DNA of 64,000 nt from Opisthorchis felineus (taxonomy: Eukaryota; Platyhelminthes; Trematoda; Opisthorchiida; Opisthorchiidae). Of this stretch, positions 47,416 to 59,239 are shown one piece after another. The stretch spans positions 370,003-434,002 of the forward strand of contig SJOL01006430.1 in NCBI GenBank assembly GCA_004794785.1, read 5' to 3'. How positions within the stretch are numbered: the stretch's first letter is position 1; each line of letters begins with the position of its first letter. A model generated the notes under the pieces. It ran no database searches. It was not told the origin of the DNA and saw only the letters and a program-made list of their open reading frames with translations. Position numbers and translations under genes: made by a program.

Positions 47416-50400
47416 TGCCTCATCCCAGGCTTCTACAATGATGAACAGCGAACGTACGCCATCGAGGTCAGTGGATTGCTTCATCTGTCTGACTGTCCCA
47501 GAAGCTGACCTTTAACCGAGTACAGGACTCTTTTCACTTCTGATTTCGATAATATTTACTGTCACTTCACCTAATACCACTCATGAAAGGGCTTGCAGTT
47601 TTAAAGTTTTGGGTCCAGCAAGAACTTTGATATTATTATCAAGTGGCTACTTAACTAGAAAACTTTCATGTTTCTCATCCAAAATGTGTGTTCCGTTTCG
47701 TAGCTCGTATTTATCATCTACATTCGGAAAAACAAATGTTGAATCGTGTGTCTCACGTCACATCGTTGCGTTTAAGTGTGTCTGAGGGAAAACGCATGTA
47801 AGGCTCGCAGACAAAATGCGGTTCAGTGATCGATGGGAATTTCATCCAATTTGTTGGAATCAGTCGTTCGAATTCCTATAGCTTATTGAGACATGGCTGC
47901 AGAGGTACATCGCGTCAAACTGATAGCGTTGATCGGTAAACTAAGGTCTAATCACGTTTATGTGAGACGGCTTCTCGGATCCTCAAGTAACACAGGTTGC
48001 TTGTTTTCCACCATACATTGTAGGTGCTACCTATGAGCCAAAGGTAAAATAAAGCCTGTGTCTGTTGAAACGGTTCAGGGAGGGGGTAGAGAATTCGCGC
48101 GAGTGTTGAATAAATACGACGATGCAGCAAAAGTCTGATAATACCATAAATTTGCGCGCATGTTGTGGGATTTTGGGGATCAACATTGCCTGAAGAAGCG
48201 ACCGTGCTAAGGAGTTCAACCATTATTTTAGCAGCCACTGCGGAAGGCAATGATTCGTTTGCAAATCCAAACAGAGGCTGTCAAGATGGGACCATCACTG
48301 TAGTTGTGAACATCATTAACGCTTGTATCGCAATATATTGTATAGACGTAAAATGCTACTCATAAGGTTGCTGAAAACCTTTCGTCAGCTGGGATTCAGG
48401 TAATGCTTCCGTGAAAAGCAAATTTGTTATATCTTGCTGAGTCGCCAGTCTGTTGTATCTGACTGCTGTTCCCCCGCTCCAGTACCTAGTGCCGGAAAAA
48501 GACCCACCGATAAGGAACACAACAGCCTTATTCCGAACAAGCGAGTGCGAGAGCTTGAGTGCGTGCGAGTGCGAAAATACAACGGCCTCAGGCTATTTTA
48601 TTGGAGGGACACTGTCTGACCTTGGTTCAACGCTGACTCACGCTGTCTGGGTTTGATACAAGGCTGTCGCGTACTGCATATTGCGGGGGCGTTGTCTGTC
48701 TGGTCAGCGGAGTTGAGGGTGTCAGTATATTTCGGGCATTCAGGGGTTGCCTTCAGGAATCTGACCATCCTGATAAAATCAATTGAACTGTGGAACTTCG
48801 GTTGTCCTTGGGTTCTCCTAGCTTTCAATGCTTACCGTATCATCTTTGATTCTATTTGTGACAAAATTATGAAAAGATCACCCCCGTTTCATAGCACAAA
48901 ATACGATGGGAGTTTTCTGAATTATCGCATGGGTATGTTGACATGGTTCCATTGTTCTGTTACAGAAGGCTGCGTTTGCTGATTAGATGGACACAAAGAA
49001 TGTGATATTTCGACAACAAAGATTTCCTCCAGAGATGTGCCCGCGACTATTTTTCCCGATCCGTCTATACCTTTTGAATTTCAACCAACAGGTTCTAGTT
49101 TTAATTACCCCATTTCCGCAACGACCAATACGCGCACCAACAGAATTAAAGTTTTGGATTATGACAAGCTTCTGTCTTGATCTACCTAGGCAAACGTGAG
49201 CAAAACAGGTAAATCTAACTAGACCTTCCATTGGCTGTCGCGTGGAATAGGAGAACAATGCACTGGAGCTTAGAAAACCGGTAGGTGATCATGGAGTGAC
49301 CGGCTGGTTGGTTGAAAGGATGCGAAACGTGAGAAGGTGCCAGAGTGAGGTGATTCAGATGGCGGTTTTAGCGGGCCCAGTGCACTCACTTGTGAATGTT
49401 TCGCACTTTTGGTCAACGAGGCAGTTTAACCAGCTTAGATAAGGGGTTATGGGTTTTCGGTCACTTACACAGCCATGCAGTGCTCCATCTGTCAAGATAA
49501 ATCGGTTAGCATAAATCATGCCCTTTGAGCGTGGTATCCGACAGACTGCCGAAGTTGGTTGGACACGACACACACTGGTGCATACTCTGGCGCTCTAGTA
49601 AAACGAGGTGACTGATTCGTGCCGAGTGATAACAAGGCGATGGAGCAAGTTCGCAGACACTACCGTGGACGTTCGACCGCGTTTAGGCGTCCATGATCTG
49701 CCAGATAGGCTAGCACAAGTGCTCTGCTCAATATGACCGTAAATATGTCCTGTAAAACGCTAGGCAGAATTTGCCACCAAAACTTATGGTTTTCAAACGC
49801 CGATCAACAATTAACTTGGTTCACGGACCTGTGAAACCATCACGTACATTCTCCATCTCGTAGCAGTCGACTGAGATTTAACCTGGAATAAGAGTAACTT
49901 GGTACTGACCGAGTGAGTGAGCGAATGAATGAATGAATAACTATCTAAATAATAAATAAACAAATAAATAAATAAACGAGTGAATGAATGAATGAATCAA
50001 TCAATCAGTCGATCAACCAATCAATAAACCCATCAATCAATATCTTTCTTCCAAAATGGCTCAACAACTGAGGTCCTCACCGCGTTCTCATCTGACTTTG
50101 TTCGGTCGACTCCGGATGACTTTTTGCAGATTCTTATAAGCTCCATATTAAAGCTTTTTTGTGTATATATCCAGCTATATAGGCTTAACGGTGTACTGAA
50201 ACCGTAATTTTTTAAAAATTTAGAATGCCGCGTGCATAAAATATGCTTTTTGGTCTAATGTTCTAAGCTTCTCTGAACTTGTAGAAAGCTCTTCTAGCTG
50301 GTTTTCTGTCCCTCGTACCGGACAGGTTTGTTATCGATTCACTTCGTGCACCTTATGTGAGCATTTTTCCTTGGAGGCACTTTTTCTTTCCCGAGAACTC

Positions 50401-51095
50401 ATATTTGAATGATTTTTCAATGCCACCCTTCGTTGTACTTTTGCTACAGAATGCAAAATTACTCAAAAATCGATAGAAAACTGTGGCGTGCGAATGATGT
50501 ACTCAAACAGCAGTGCTCCGACTGAGGGACCTTTTAGAGTGAATGGTTCCTTTGTAGATTTCGAACTCGGTGGACCTGCTGAGGAGAACTACATTCAGAC
50601 TTTCAATCCAAAACGGAAAACGTTAACAAGGCTGACACGTCCACCTGTGGTCCATACAGTGACCGACCACGTGCTTTCCTTCAACGGAATCTCGGCTTGG
50701 ATTAGATACCAATGCTTTTAAAACATTTGTCTGTTCCCAACATGTGCCCCAAGATTATAGATATCAAGCACTGGAATGAATGGTCCCGAGATGGCGTGAT
50801 GCGTACCACTTCAGTAGTACGCTGTCTCCAGCTGGTCTGCCTGTCTATACTTGTTCTTGAGCTGGACTTGCGGATGACCAGTATATCACTTTGGTCTCTT
50901 GTGAAACACGCCTAGAGCAAGCACCACCTAGGCACAGATACAGAGATTGCAGTGTGTCCAGCTATTGTGGGACCTCTGGTACCGTGTGCTCTATAGAAAT
51001 GACGTGTTCGGGAAACTGGCAGATTTCACTTGTAATACGTATCCAAAATACCATAGATCAGGTTGACAGAACTTATATCAAGCACCAAACTTAAT
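47416..51095. other. Intergenic, with one repeat flank
   Basis: At 48360-48395 (minus) the family 1 hammerhead 3' flank occurs alone (GGTTTTCAGCAACCTTATGA after CCAGCTGACGAA). No gene recognised; frames near 48430-49260 resemble nothing. Confidence 0.35.
49912..50045. repeat. Compound tetranucleotide microsatellite
   Basis: GAGT/GAAT, then AAAT, then AATC/ATCA units run through the block. The reverse complement of 50000-50042 (ATATTGATTGATG...ACTGATTGATTG) resembles the simple-repeat tail of the LINE at 32762-32791, so this may be the tail of a minus-strand LINE whose body is no longer recognisable. Confidence 0.8.
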
Positions 51096-51250
51096 AAACC
51101 AAACTAAAGACTCACCCAGCTGCGCACAAATGATCTCTCCTCTTTTGGCGAGCACATTAGTCACAAGGCTGCCGAAGAGTTTGCAAGTCAGCTCGGCGAA
51201 CAGATCAACAGCCACCTGACCAGCAACCAATAGAATGAATATCAATGTGG
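51096..51250 (+). repeat. Dispersed repeat family 3 copy
   Basis: Contains GCGCACAAATGATCTCTCCTC and then GCGAACAGATCAACAGCCAC, both shared with the repeat at 57180-57370, and CACAAGGCTGCCGAAGAGTTT, shared with 51611-51650. A possible degenerate hammerhead-like box lies near its start (see 57180). Confidence 0.5.
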
Positions 51251-51589
51251 GCTTACCGGCCAATGAGGGCCAATGGGGTTCAGAATCGGGCCCCTCAGCG
51301 TTTGCCACCGGATATCATTCATCAACACCAGCTGTTTCCTGCAGCACCACATCCGGCCTTGTTCCAAATGACTATGGTACAACAAATTTGCACACGCGTC
51401 CAGTGGTTCAAATACTGTTGACCGATAAATCCGTATCAGATGTTAGCCAACTGTGATAGGCCTTTGGTGAAATACACTAATTTGCAAATAACAGTGATAT
51501 TAACGAGAGGTTCAAATAAGTTTCTCGTTTAGGTTATTTTTCAATCAAATCTGCAGCAAAAAATCGTCTCGTGCTTCAGCTGACATGAT

Positions 51590-51690
51590 ATTCCAGATAA
51601 AGCGGAACACACATTGGTCACAAGGCTGACGAAGAGTTTTCAGAGGCTGCCGGTCGAGGAGTTTCCACAGATCTCGTGAAAATAATGTGT
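51590..51690 (+). repeat. Dispersed repeat family 3 fragment
   Basis: CACATTGGTCACAAGGCTGACGAAGAGTTTTCAG matches 51150-51185 with few changes and shares its end with the family 1 hammerhead flank (TCGAAGAGTTTTCAGC). Confidence 0.45.
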
Positions 51691-52098
51691 TCTACCAAGC
51701 ATCTTTGACGCAAAATGGAGGAATTTCTTTCAACTTGGAATGGTTATCTGCGAAGTCAGTAGTCGATGCAACTGGATAGACATAGTACATTAGTAACGTA
51801 TCTCTGGAGAAGCCTACCTGTAAACATTCTGTTTACTGTGCACCGCATCGCCTGAAACCCATTGGTGGTTAGCGGCAAAACGCTGCTGAGCTTAACCCAG
51901 GTGTATGAGCCATATCACACTATTGGTGGGGAAAAGTCATCCAAAGCAGTGCCTATTTTTTCTGTTTCCACAGGACATACTGTTTGTACCTATTGAAGTG
52001 CATCTGAGCACCCTCAGCCTAGGTGTACAAGTGCACTGCTGATCGTTCTACTTTTGGTGACGTAAGGGATGTCATAATTCATTTTGACATTGTAAAGG

Positions 52099-52304
52099 TA
52101 CCTCATGCGAGCTGGCTCAAGTGGTTAGAGCGCGAATCTAGTGACCGGAAGGTCCGTGGTTCGAACCTGACCTCTGCCTCTTGACTTCCCCTGTCTAGGC
52201 TTGGGCAACTTGGCAGTATTCCAGCCCTCATGCTTCCTTCTGGTGGCATGGCAGTTAGGCACCGAAAAGGTGCGACGGCTGAACGATTTTTTTCATACCT
52301 CATG
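52099..52304 (+). mobile_element. tRNA-derived SINE with perfect target-site duplication
   Basis: TACCTCATG at 52099-52107 repeats exactly at 52296-52304. Between them lie an A box (TGGCTCAAGTGGTTAGAGC), CCGGAAGGTCCGTG, a B box (GGTTCGAACC), and the tail CTTGGGCAACTTGGCAGTA, ending GGCAGTTAGGCACCGAAAAGGTGC plus a T-run. This is the best-preserved copy of the family and probably among the youngest. Confidence 0.85.
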
Positions 52305-55300
52305 TAGTAAATGAAGGGCATCTGAAAGTTCGGCTAGTTCCTTCCTTGTGGTCACCATTAAGTGAGCGTGTCGTAGAAAGTTTTACTGAGATAATTTATA
52401 CTGGTGCGTTGTCTTAGTAGAGAACAATCAAGGCACTTGCGTAGTACCATCGGGGGACAGGTAGCCACCTGGATGGTCGTTTTTCACTACAGACCCTCGT
52501 AAGATTTCTTCTAACATTGCTGAACATACACAGAAAGTATATGCGACATACAGATCAATCGTTGTATGCATGTTCAATTCCCACAACTTATTGAATGTTT
52601 TCACATGTAGCAGCAACCAGCAGTTATGCTGGTTGGTTTACCCTTGATCATGTAACTTGTAAACCCAGTATATTTGATAGATTTTGATTGGTAACACAGC
52701 CGGTCGGTGGTAAGGGGTAAGTGAAGGCAAGTGCGGGCAAGAGCGCGATCTGAATCTAGGTGGTTACCTGAGCTACAACTAAGCACCGCAGCAACAAAGG
52801 CTACTTCTGTCTTGTGAACGAAAATCACATCTCCTGAGTAGTCTGATCCTCTAAATTGGTTTGTCAGTTGGGTCGACTCTACAAACCAGGATTTTGGACC
52901 ATCTGCCTGCCTAGATTGTGCCACACGTTGAAATGTGTATTTCTTCACATCGCTCATCTGTACGGGCATACATGTAACGTCATTATCTGGTTCACCGAGA
53001 TAGCCCCAATGCCCGTCTGAGTTTTAACAACTTGGGATCAGATGCCCGATGATTCACTTTGATACATTAACTATCTACCAGATAAGTTCACAGAAGGTCT
53101 GTGGGAAAACAACTGGACACTTGGACACTGTTGAATGATAGCAGTTGCGTTTTCCTTCAGTGCCTAGACTGTCATTTACTGGGTATACCATCCTTCTAAC
53201 TTTATTTGTAATACGCAACGACCTTTTTATCCATCTCTTATTCACAAAGTTATATGTAGGTCATATTTTTGACCGCACAAAACCCCAGTAGGAATCGTAA
53301 ACTTATCGGGCGGACTACTTTTTAGCCTCACAAACAGTTCTTCCCAGAGCTACTTACTTATTTATTCAAAAAAATTCAACAACATACTCTAACTGCTTGT
53401 GTGGGATGCACGGACTTCACTGAGATGGCCTTGACGCTGTAAGTAAAAGTTACTAGGGTTATTGTTCGTACTAAGCGATTCGAGTCGCGAGAGCAGTAAT
53501 GAAAGCCTTGCGGGGGGGGGGGAGTTTAGGCGCCAAATTCCCAATGACTGCCATCTAGACGCACTGTTATATGGACACCATGTTTGATATGCTCAACAGG
53601 GGGGGGAGAAGTGCGCACAGTTGCTGGTTACTTGGATGGTCGTTTGATAACTGTGAACAAAGACAACCTGATCCCAGGAACGGTGAGCTCCGAATGTTTC
53701 AACATACACTTCCGGAGATTAAGACAGCAGTTTGGTGTGACGAAGCCAACTTTAACTTGTTTCACAGCCGGTCTGAAGTACGGTTGCCAGGGGAGACGCT
53801 CGGACGTCGCAAATTCGAGGGCTAAGACTGACAACTAATCGGCACTATGACTAAACACTAACTAGCAGATTTCACAATGAATAGAAGGAGCTATACGAAG
53901 GAGAGTCGCTAGGCTAACTCCGGCAGTTGCTCACTAAATGAGGAATTGAGGAGTGCACCCGTCTGGATTTGTATGTGCTAATGCTCCCCGTCACTCCGAA
54001 ATTGAAGATGTGCTTATCAGAGAACCGTTCACGTAAGTCGGATTATTATGCTTGGCGTCATGCTCTGCTGCTTTCAAATCAATCGATAACATACCGAATA
54101 CTTTCAAAAACCATATTAATTTGTCTACGAAACTTGGGTAATAGGAAATGCTACGAGGTGACTCAGCAGGCTCGTTCAGCAAATCCAGCTCCACCTTATG
54201 GAGAAGATGGTTTTATTTGCAGGACGCGATCGGACGTCCCGAACGGATTCCAACATCTTGCTAGCATCCGATGTGAATCAGCCACCTGGTTCTACTAGGG
54301 CACCAGAGTATGCACAGGTGGGTGCGGGAGGGGGAAAAGATGCGAAAAACAGATCCGGTGCCATATCTGTCCAACTCCGACAGTCTGTAGGACGCTATGC
54401 TGAACGAGTATAATACATGTTAGCCTATTTATGTTGACACATGAAACACTACATAGTTGTTTAACTGAATTTCTTTGTGTGAATTTCGTTAGCGGTGTCA
54501 CGATCAAACTTGACCAGTGAGTTTAATAGGGTGCATTTACCGTCAACTGCTATCAAGACGGAACGACAGGGTGTACACAGTGTTCTACCAACATGTTTTT
54601 AAACGGAAGAAAAATGTTATGAACTTTCACATAGGTGCGTGTAGTAGTTTTGGAAACACCTTTACTCAAAAGCCGACTTCAACTTGGTTGTTGTATTGTC
54701 AGATATATTCATCCATGCTCGGGCCTGTTGGCAGTATGTTGCAATGCTACCACATTATCCACCCTAAAGCGCCGTGCCTCCTGTGATCACGTGACTGCTG
54801 ATTCCGTTAAATATCGGTCATTTCTGTGTGTTTTCTTCACCTGCCCATCCGCGAGACTTACCCAATACCGTCCATTCCGTTTATTTTCATCCGTTCCAGT
54901 GCGTCCGATGGAGGGTCGCACAGCTCCATGATTCGGGCAAATGCACGTGGCCCGACCGGCAAGCCAATCAGTGTGACCTCGTTAGCGGACATCCACAACT
55001 GCTTCGGTACAACACGCCAGTAGACACAACAGGTCAACTTAACTCAGCAGACTCTACCCGACAGTTTTATGTTGTGCGTGACTAAAGCCGAACTTCACTA
55101 ACACGGTTGGGAAGAAACTTTGTGTCCGGAAGATATGAAATGGAAAAATTTGTGTTAGTTTGCCTAAATAATCAAGTGGAATTTCGCAAGTCAAATTAGC
55201 TGACCGTTTTCGGTCCAAAAAACAAACGAGTGAGTACAAAGTACACAATAAAGGAATATTGGGACAAGAAACATCGTCGATAGGCGAAACGCTATAAATT

Positions 55301-55575
55301 GAGTGCGCTTCGCCGACAGCCAATTATTTGTTTTGTCTTACTTTGGGTCAACGGATTTACTGCATACCCAACTAGTTTGAACGAGGTATAAAGACGGGCT
55401 TCAGATATATACCTGTTTATGATGTGTTCACATCATCCACCCTGCGCATCTATCAGGTGGCCGTAGTCACGTGTCCCAAAGACCCGCCACACTCCTATCA
55501 AGATCACCTCACTGTTACTGAACACATCAATCTAGTGTTTCATTTATAGCAAAATCCTGTAAGTAAAACTAACCA
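52305..55575. other. Intergenic, nothing recognised
   Basis: A G-run lies at 53513-53523. Paired open frames near 53571-53838, 54198-54413 and 54828-55085 match nothing I recognise. Confidence 0.35.
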
Positions 55576-55589
55576 GTGCAGAAAAGCCG

Positions 55590-55850
55590 AGAAGCATACA
55601 GCTGTTTCATGCATATTGGGAATCATCTGCAGTGCACATCTCACAAAACTCCAGTAAGGGGGTTTCGAACCCGCAACCTCTAGGCTGGTATTTCGAACAC
55701 GTACTCATTTGACCAGGGGCGGCTGGTCAGCATTGAGATTAATCCGCAATTAGACGGGATATAGCTCCAATCATCCTACAATCACGGCGTCCACATCACG
55801 TGGTCATGTGTTGACTGGCTTCTCGAGTGATGACTTCTCAGATTGAAGTT
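55590..55850 (-). ncRNA. Hammerhead family 2 element
   Basis: The minus strand has a tRNA-like part (TGGTCAAATGAGTACG as possible A box; GGTTCGAAACCC as a strong B box) followed about 25 bases later by the ribozyme at 55635-55594. That part reads GCACTG, core CAGATGA (one change), a mutated stem II, GAAA, and palindromic ACAGCTGT then A. Three bases of the downstream stem I strand (CAG) are deleted. Inactive, but it is the clearest example of the tRNA-head plus ribozyme layout. Confidence 0.7.
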
Positions 55851-56039
55851 TCCATTTTCCAGAGCCCAGTGAACGCCTACTGTTTTTTAAATCGGAATGT
55901 AACAAGAAGAGTTTTGATGTAGTGACTATACGTCACTTGCTGCAACCCCACGTTAGTCAGTCCCAGTGAAGACAATCCACTGTAACCTTTTGGTGTTCCC
56001 TGAAAGTTAAGTCTCTCGTGAAAACCAAATTGATTTACA

Positions 56040-56200
56040 AATGAGTTCATTTGTCGAAATCAATCCAACTTGGGTTCAGGTAGGCTGATGGAGACTGCGG
56101 GACCGCGCCTACCTGATGAGCCCCAAGAATGGCAAAAACGGTCGTGGGCTGTCGAAGAGTTTCCAGCAACCTTGTGAATACTTTCCTTTATGAAAGTACA
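56040..56200 (+). ncRNA. Hammerhead family 1 element
   Basis: Stem I is GCCTAC (56107-56112) with GTGGGC (56144-56149), six pairs including one G-U. The core CTGATGA at 56113-56119 is intact, and stem II keeps GCC/GGC. The essential GAAA reads AAAA (G12 to A), and stem III reads ACGGT with cleavage base C at 56143. A B-box-like GGGTTCAGGTAGG lies near 56072-56084, upstream. The 3' flank GTCGAAGAGTTTCCAGCAACC follows. Probably inactive through the G12 change alone. Confidence 0.7.
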
Positions 56201-56369
56201 CCATTGTTTTTAGCTACAGCCCCACGCGAAGCATTCGCCAATACTCACTTTGGACAGAAAGCAGTGCTTTCTTCGCTAGACGGCGGACATACTTAGCCCC
56301 AACCACCGCAGCCTGGAAAGTTTAATGTGCTGCACTAACGAATCGGATTCGTTACCCTGTGATAGCTTA

Positions 56370-57010
56370 CGCACCGCTTCGCTGCGGACTCACTGCAGTC
56401 AGTTTACTCTTGCTACGGAGACACCAGTGATCAATCATTTGGAGAGCCCTAATGTCTTCGGATCAGACGGGCCAAGTCTCATAGCCATAGAGTAAGAGCA
56501 CTCTTACAGTTGCCTTGTATAGCTTCGGTGATATTCGGTTCTGATGCCGTCAAGGAAACGAGCTGGCGAACGCTGCTCGTGCCCTAATTATCCGCACATT
56601 GCCTTCATCTGTTACAGTACAATCACGGCTCATACAACTGCCAAGGTACGTGAACCGATCAATAAACACAAGGAGATGAGAAATCTTGGGGTAAGACTTT
56701 GCACTGCGAAGGTGCAAAATGCACGCCAAAACATGTGGTCACCTCCGATTTTCTGGTTAAAGTATTTTGCTCGGACAGATGATTATCAAACTACAAAAAT
56801 TTGTCGTCTGCATAATCAAGATGGATTAATATCTCTCAAGACATGATTTCGAAACCTAGATAAATGGTTCCTTGGAATGTTCATTCCATGACGTCATTGA
56901 CAAAGCTGAACAAAAAGGATAGAAAAGACAGCCCTGACAAATCAGTGCTTCATAGTGTTTATGGCGTTGATCCGAAAGGCCAGTCCAAATAGTGTACGGT
57001 ATGGTAACTC
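56370..57010 (-). mobile_element. LINE reverse transcriptase relic
   Basis: The minus strand gives RQGC-x-F-x-P (about 56930), then VFIDRFTYLGSCMSRDCTV, VRIIRARAAFAS, and LYKATVRVLLLYGYETWPV, the polymerase-to-thumb region of the fluke LINEs. Stops and frame changes are frequent. It is downstream of, and unrelated to, the neighbouring hammerhead element. Confidence 0.7.
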
Positions 57011-57177
57011 AGACCTAAACTTATAAATGATTGCTGATTTTTCGAAAGTAAATGTTATTCCTTCGATTAGATGTCATATTGATTGATGTCAAATTAAAAT
57101 TAATTTTAGCAGTGACTTCTGTCTGGAATATTCGCCAACTAATTCTAACCACCCGTAGCTAGTCCTATTGGTGACAG

Positions 57178-57375
57178 TTTGTTCTTACTATTGGCTGTTG
57201 GTAACTGATCAAGTGGCTGTTGATCTGTTCGCGAAGCTTGACAATTGACCTGAAGACTTTTCGTCCTTATTCGAGGAGACACCATCAGTGCGCTGTTGGT
57301 GGGTCTGCAAGTCAACTGCCAAGCTCAGCGAACATATCAACAGCCAAATGATCAACCAAGACAATTGGAAACTCA
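57178..57375. repeat. Inverted pair of repeat family 3
   Basis: The minus strand of 57260-57178 and the plus strand of 57303-57370 both read as variants of CAAGCT..GCGAACAGATCAACAGCCA, so two partial copies face each other. The minus copy begins GCGCACTGATGGTGTCTCC (57294-57276) and then TCGAATAAGGACGAAAAGTC. The CTGATG and GGACGAAA boxes are hammerhead-like, but spacing and stem I do not fit. Confidence 0.6.
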
Positions 57376-58655
57376 AGCGATTTCGAGTTACTTTGTTTTG
57401 CCCGTCCTATCCGTTAGCTTGATCACTCACAACTACCATTGTAGTTACGAAATTGCAGTAACCAGGACAAAGATGCCGGCTAAGTCAACTAAAGTCCAGT
57501 TAGGTGGAGGCCACTGGTGGAGCGCGATAGTGTAGCAGCCTTGCTAGCAAGCTGAAGTGTTTACAGTGATAGTCCAAGAATAAATCTAAGTCAGTGGCAA
57601 GGAACAATTTCATTGTGGTCTCTCCTGTTGTGGAATAAATCAGCCTACACGGGGAGCATAGATTCCTTAAAAGGATGAGACATTCCATCTCAGGGAGTTT
57701 TCTGAAGGTAGTATATTGTCTTGAGATCTCTTTTTTGGAAATTTGTTGTCCAGAATTACCGAGAAGAAACGAGGTCTAATGAAGGGCGCGAGTGTTGATA
57801 GGAGTTGGATGATCCTAAGGAGTGTCTAAAGAGTCTCGCCCCGCTTCAGGATGTTCTCTCTTAGGGATTTCTGATGATAAAACATAATTAACCCAAAGTC
57901 TCAATGTATAAAAGCAAACAGGGCGTGTGTGAAACCGAAGGCTGAGGTTACAAAACGGTTTCTATTAGCCAGTTTCGTTAATCCCGATCCCATGAATCCT
58001 GTCCTACGGAATTTCCGTCCAAAAAGGTCATCTTCATAATCTTCATTTGATGAGAAATCCAGGTAAAATACTTGAACATAGTCATACATGTGTTTTCCTC
58101 CTGTGGTCAAATGTTGTTGGGGTGAAACCGGTTGCGTGGGTGAACTGATCAGAGTTTGGTTATTCAGTTATTCAGGCCACCTATTCAGCTATGAACCAAC
58201 TATCAAAGATACTTTGCAGCTGATAGAGTTTTCTTCACCGAGAAATAGGAGAATGAGGACGGGACTGTCAGACATTGGAGGCGATGCCCTAACCATCTGA
58301 CTGGCGCTGATTTGCTGTGATAAAGTGGGAAGTATGACAGCTGCGTGTCATGGGCAATAGTCTTAACACACTATGGGCCGCGGGACTGGACTATATCCGT
58401 CAGTGTCATCAATTACTGAGATGTTTCGCCAAGGAGTCTCCATCTAGGAACCAACCCTACTGAGTTTACCATTCATGGCTTTCAAAGATCATCGCCAGTT
58501 CATAGACTGCTCACCTTTCGGTCATTTCCACTCAACACAGAGCTGGGTGAAAAGTGCTGTGTGAGGCACATGGTCTTTTGAAATGCTAATTGCACGGCCC
58601 AACTGGCTTAGCTTGAGGAGCATAAATATCTCGCCAATAGCGGGAGAATTTTTTC
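57376..58655. other. Unrecognised, with a possible tRNA-like block
   Basis: The minus strand near 58305-58255 reads TGGTTAGGGCATCGCCTCC, an A-box-like sequence also seen near 44340-44365. It may mark another SINE family. Nothing else recognised. Confidence 0.3.
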
Positions 58656-58659
58656 TTTA

Positions 58660-59230
58660 AAAAAACTCAGTCGACATATCTCAGAATTACCGGCTAGAGG
58701 TTCCCGTCAGATGTGGATACTGATCGTCAAATGTCAAAAGCTTCCGCACATGTTCCCAGAGAGATACGTAGAGCAGTGTGGGTCGCACAGCCGCGATGTA
58801 TATTTGCCCTTGACCAACAAACTGGTGGCGAATCAGCATCACAGATGTCGGGGTTTGACAAAAGCCACTCTGATTTCCCCGACTCATAATCCGCTAGTCC
58901 ACTAGGAATTGTACAACTGCCTATCTATCTACCTACCAAGTCGATTGGCTGGCCTGCAATTATGAGGCTTGGGCTTCATCCCAGAAGCACTTTACAAGTG
59001 AAACGGATGCTAAACCATGAGACAGAAGTACGTTATTCAGAAAGAGCAGTATCGTCTTCGTGCTCAATACTTGTGAAGAAACGCCCCGAGAAAAGCTGGA
59101 CCTTCGAAGTGTCGGGAGCAAACATGGAAATTCTCGGCAGCACATCGATAACAAAAAGCAATTGTGAGAGAGGGATGCCGCGCTTGACACCTTATGACCT
59201 CAAACGAAAGAATACCATAAACCCGTGCGC
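58660..59230 (-). mobile_element. LINE relic, 3' part, split by a hammerhead element
   Basis: Reading the minus strand from about 59230: CARVYG, RGIPLSQLLFVIDVLPRI, FFTSIEHEDDTALSE (YADD now HEDD), then SLIIAGQPIDLVGR and, after frame changes, YIAAVRPTLLYVSLWEHVRKLL. This continues the reverse transcriptase interrupted at about 59500. Confidence 0.7.
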
Positions 59231-59239
59231 ACCCACAAG

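Noticed and set aside
52108..52295. Functional tRNA gene
   Set aside because: A and B boxes are present, but no acceptor stem or anticodon arm folds; the long tail and target-site duplication mark a SINE.
58110..58150. GGGGTGAAACCGGTTGCGTGGG as another family 1 hammerhead
   Set aside because: No CTGATGA box or stem I partner upstream; likely a chance match or too decayed.
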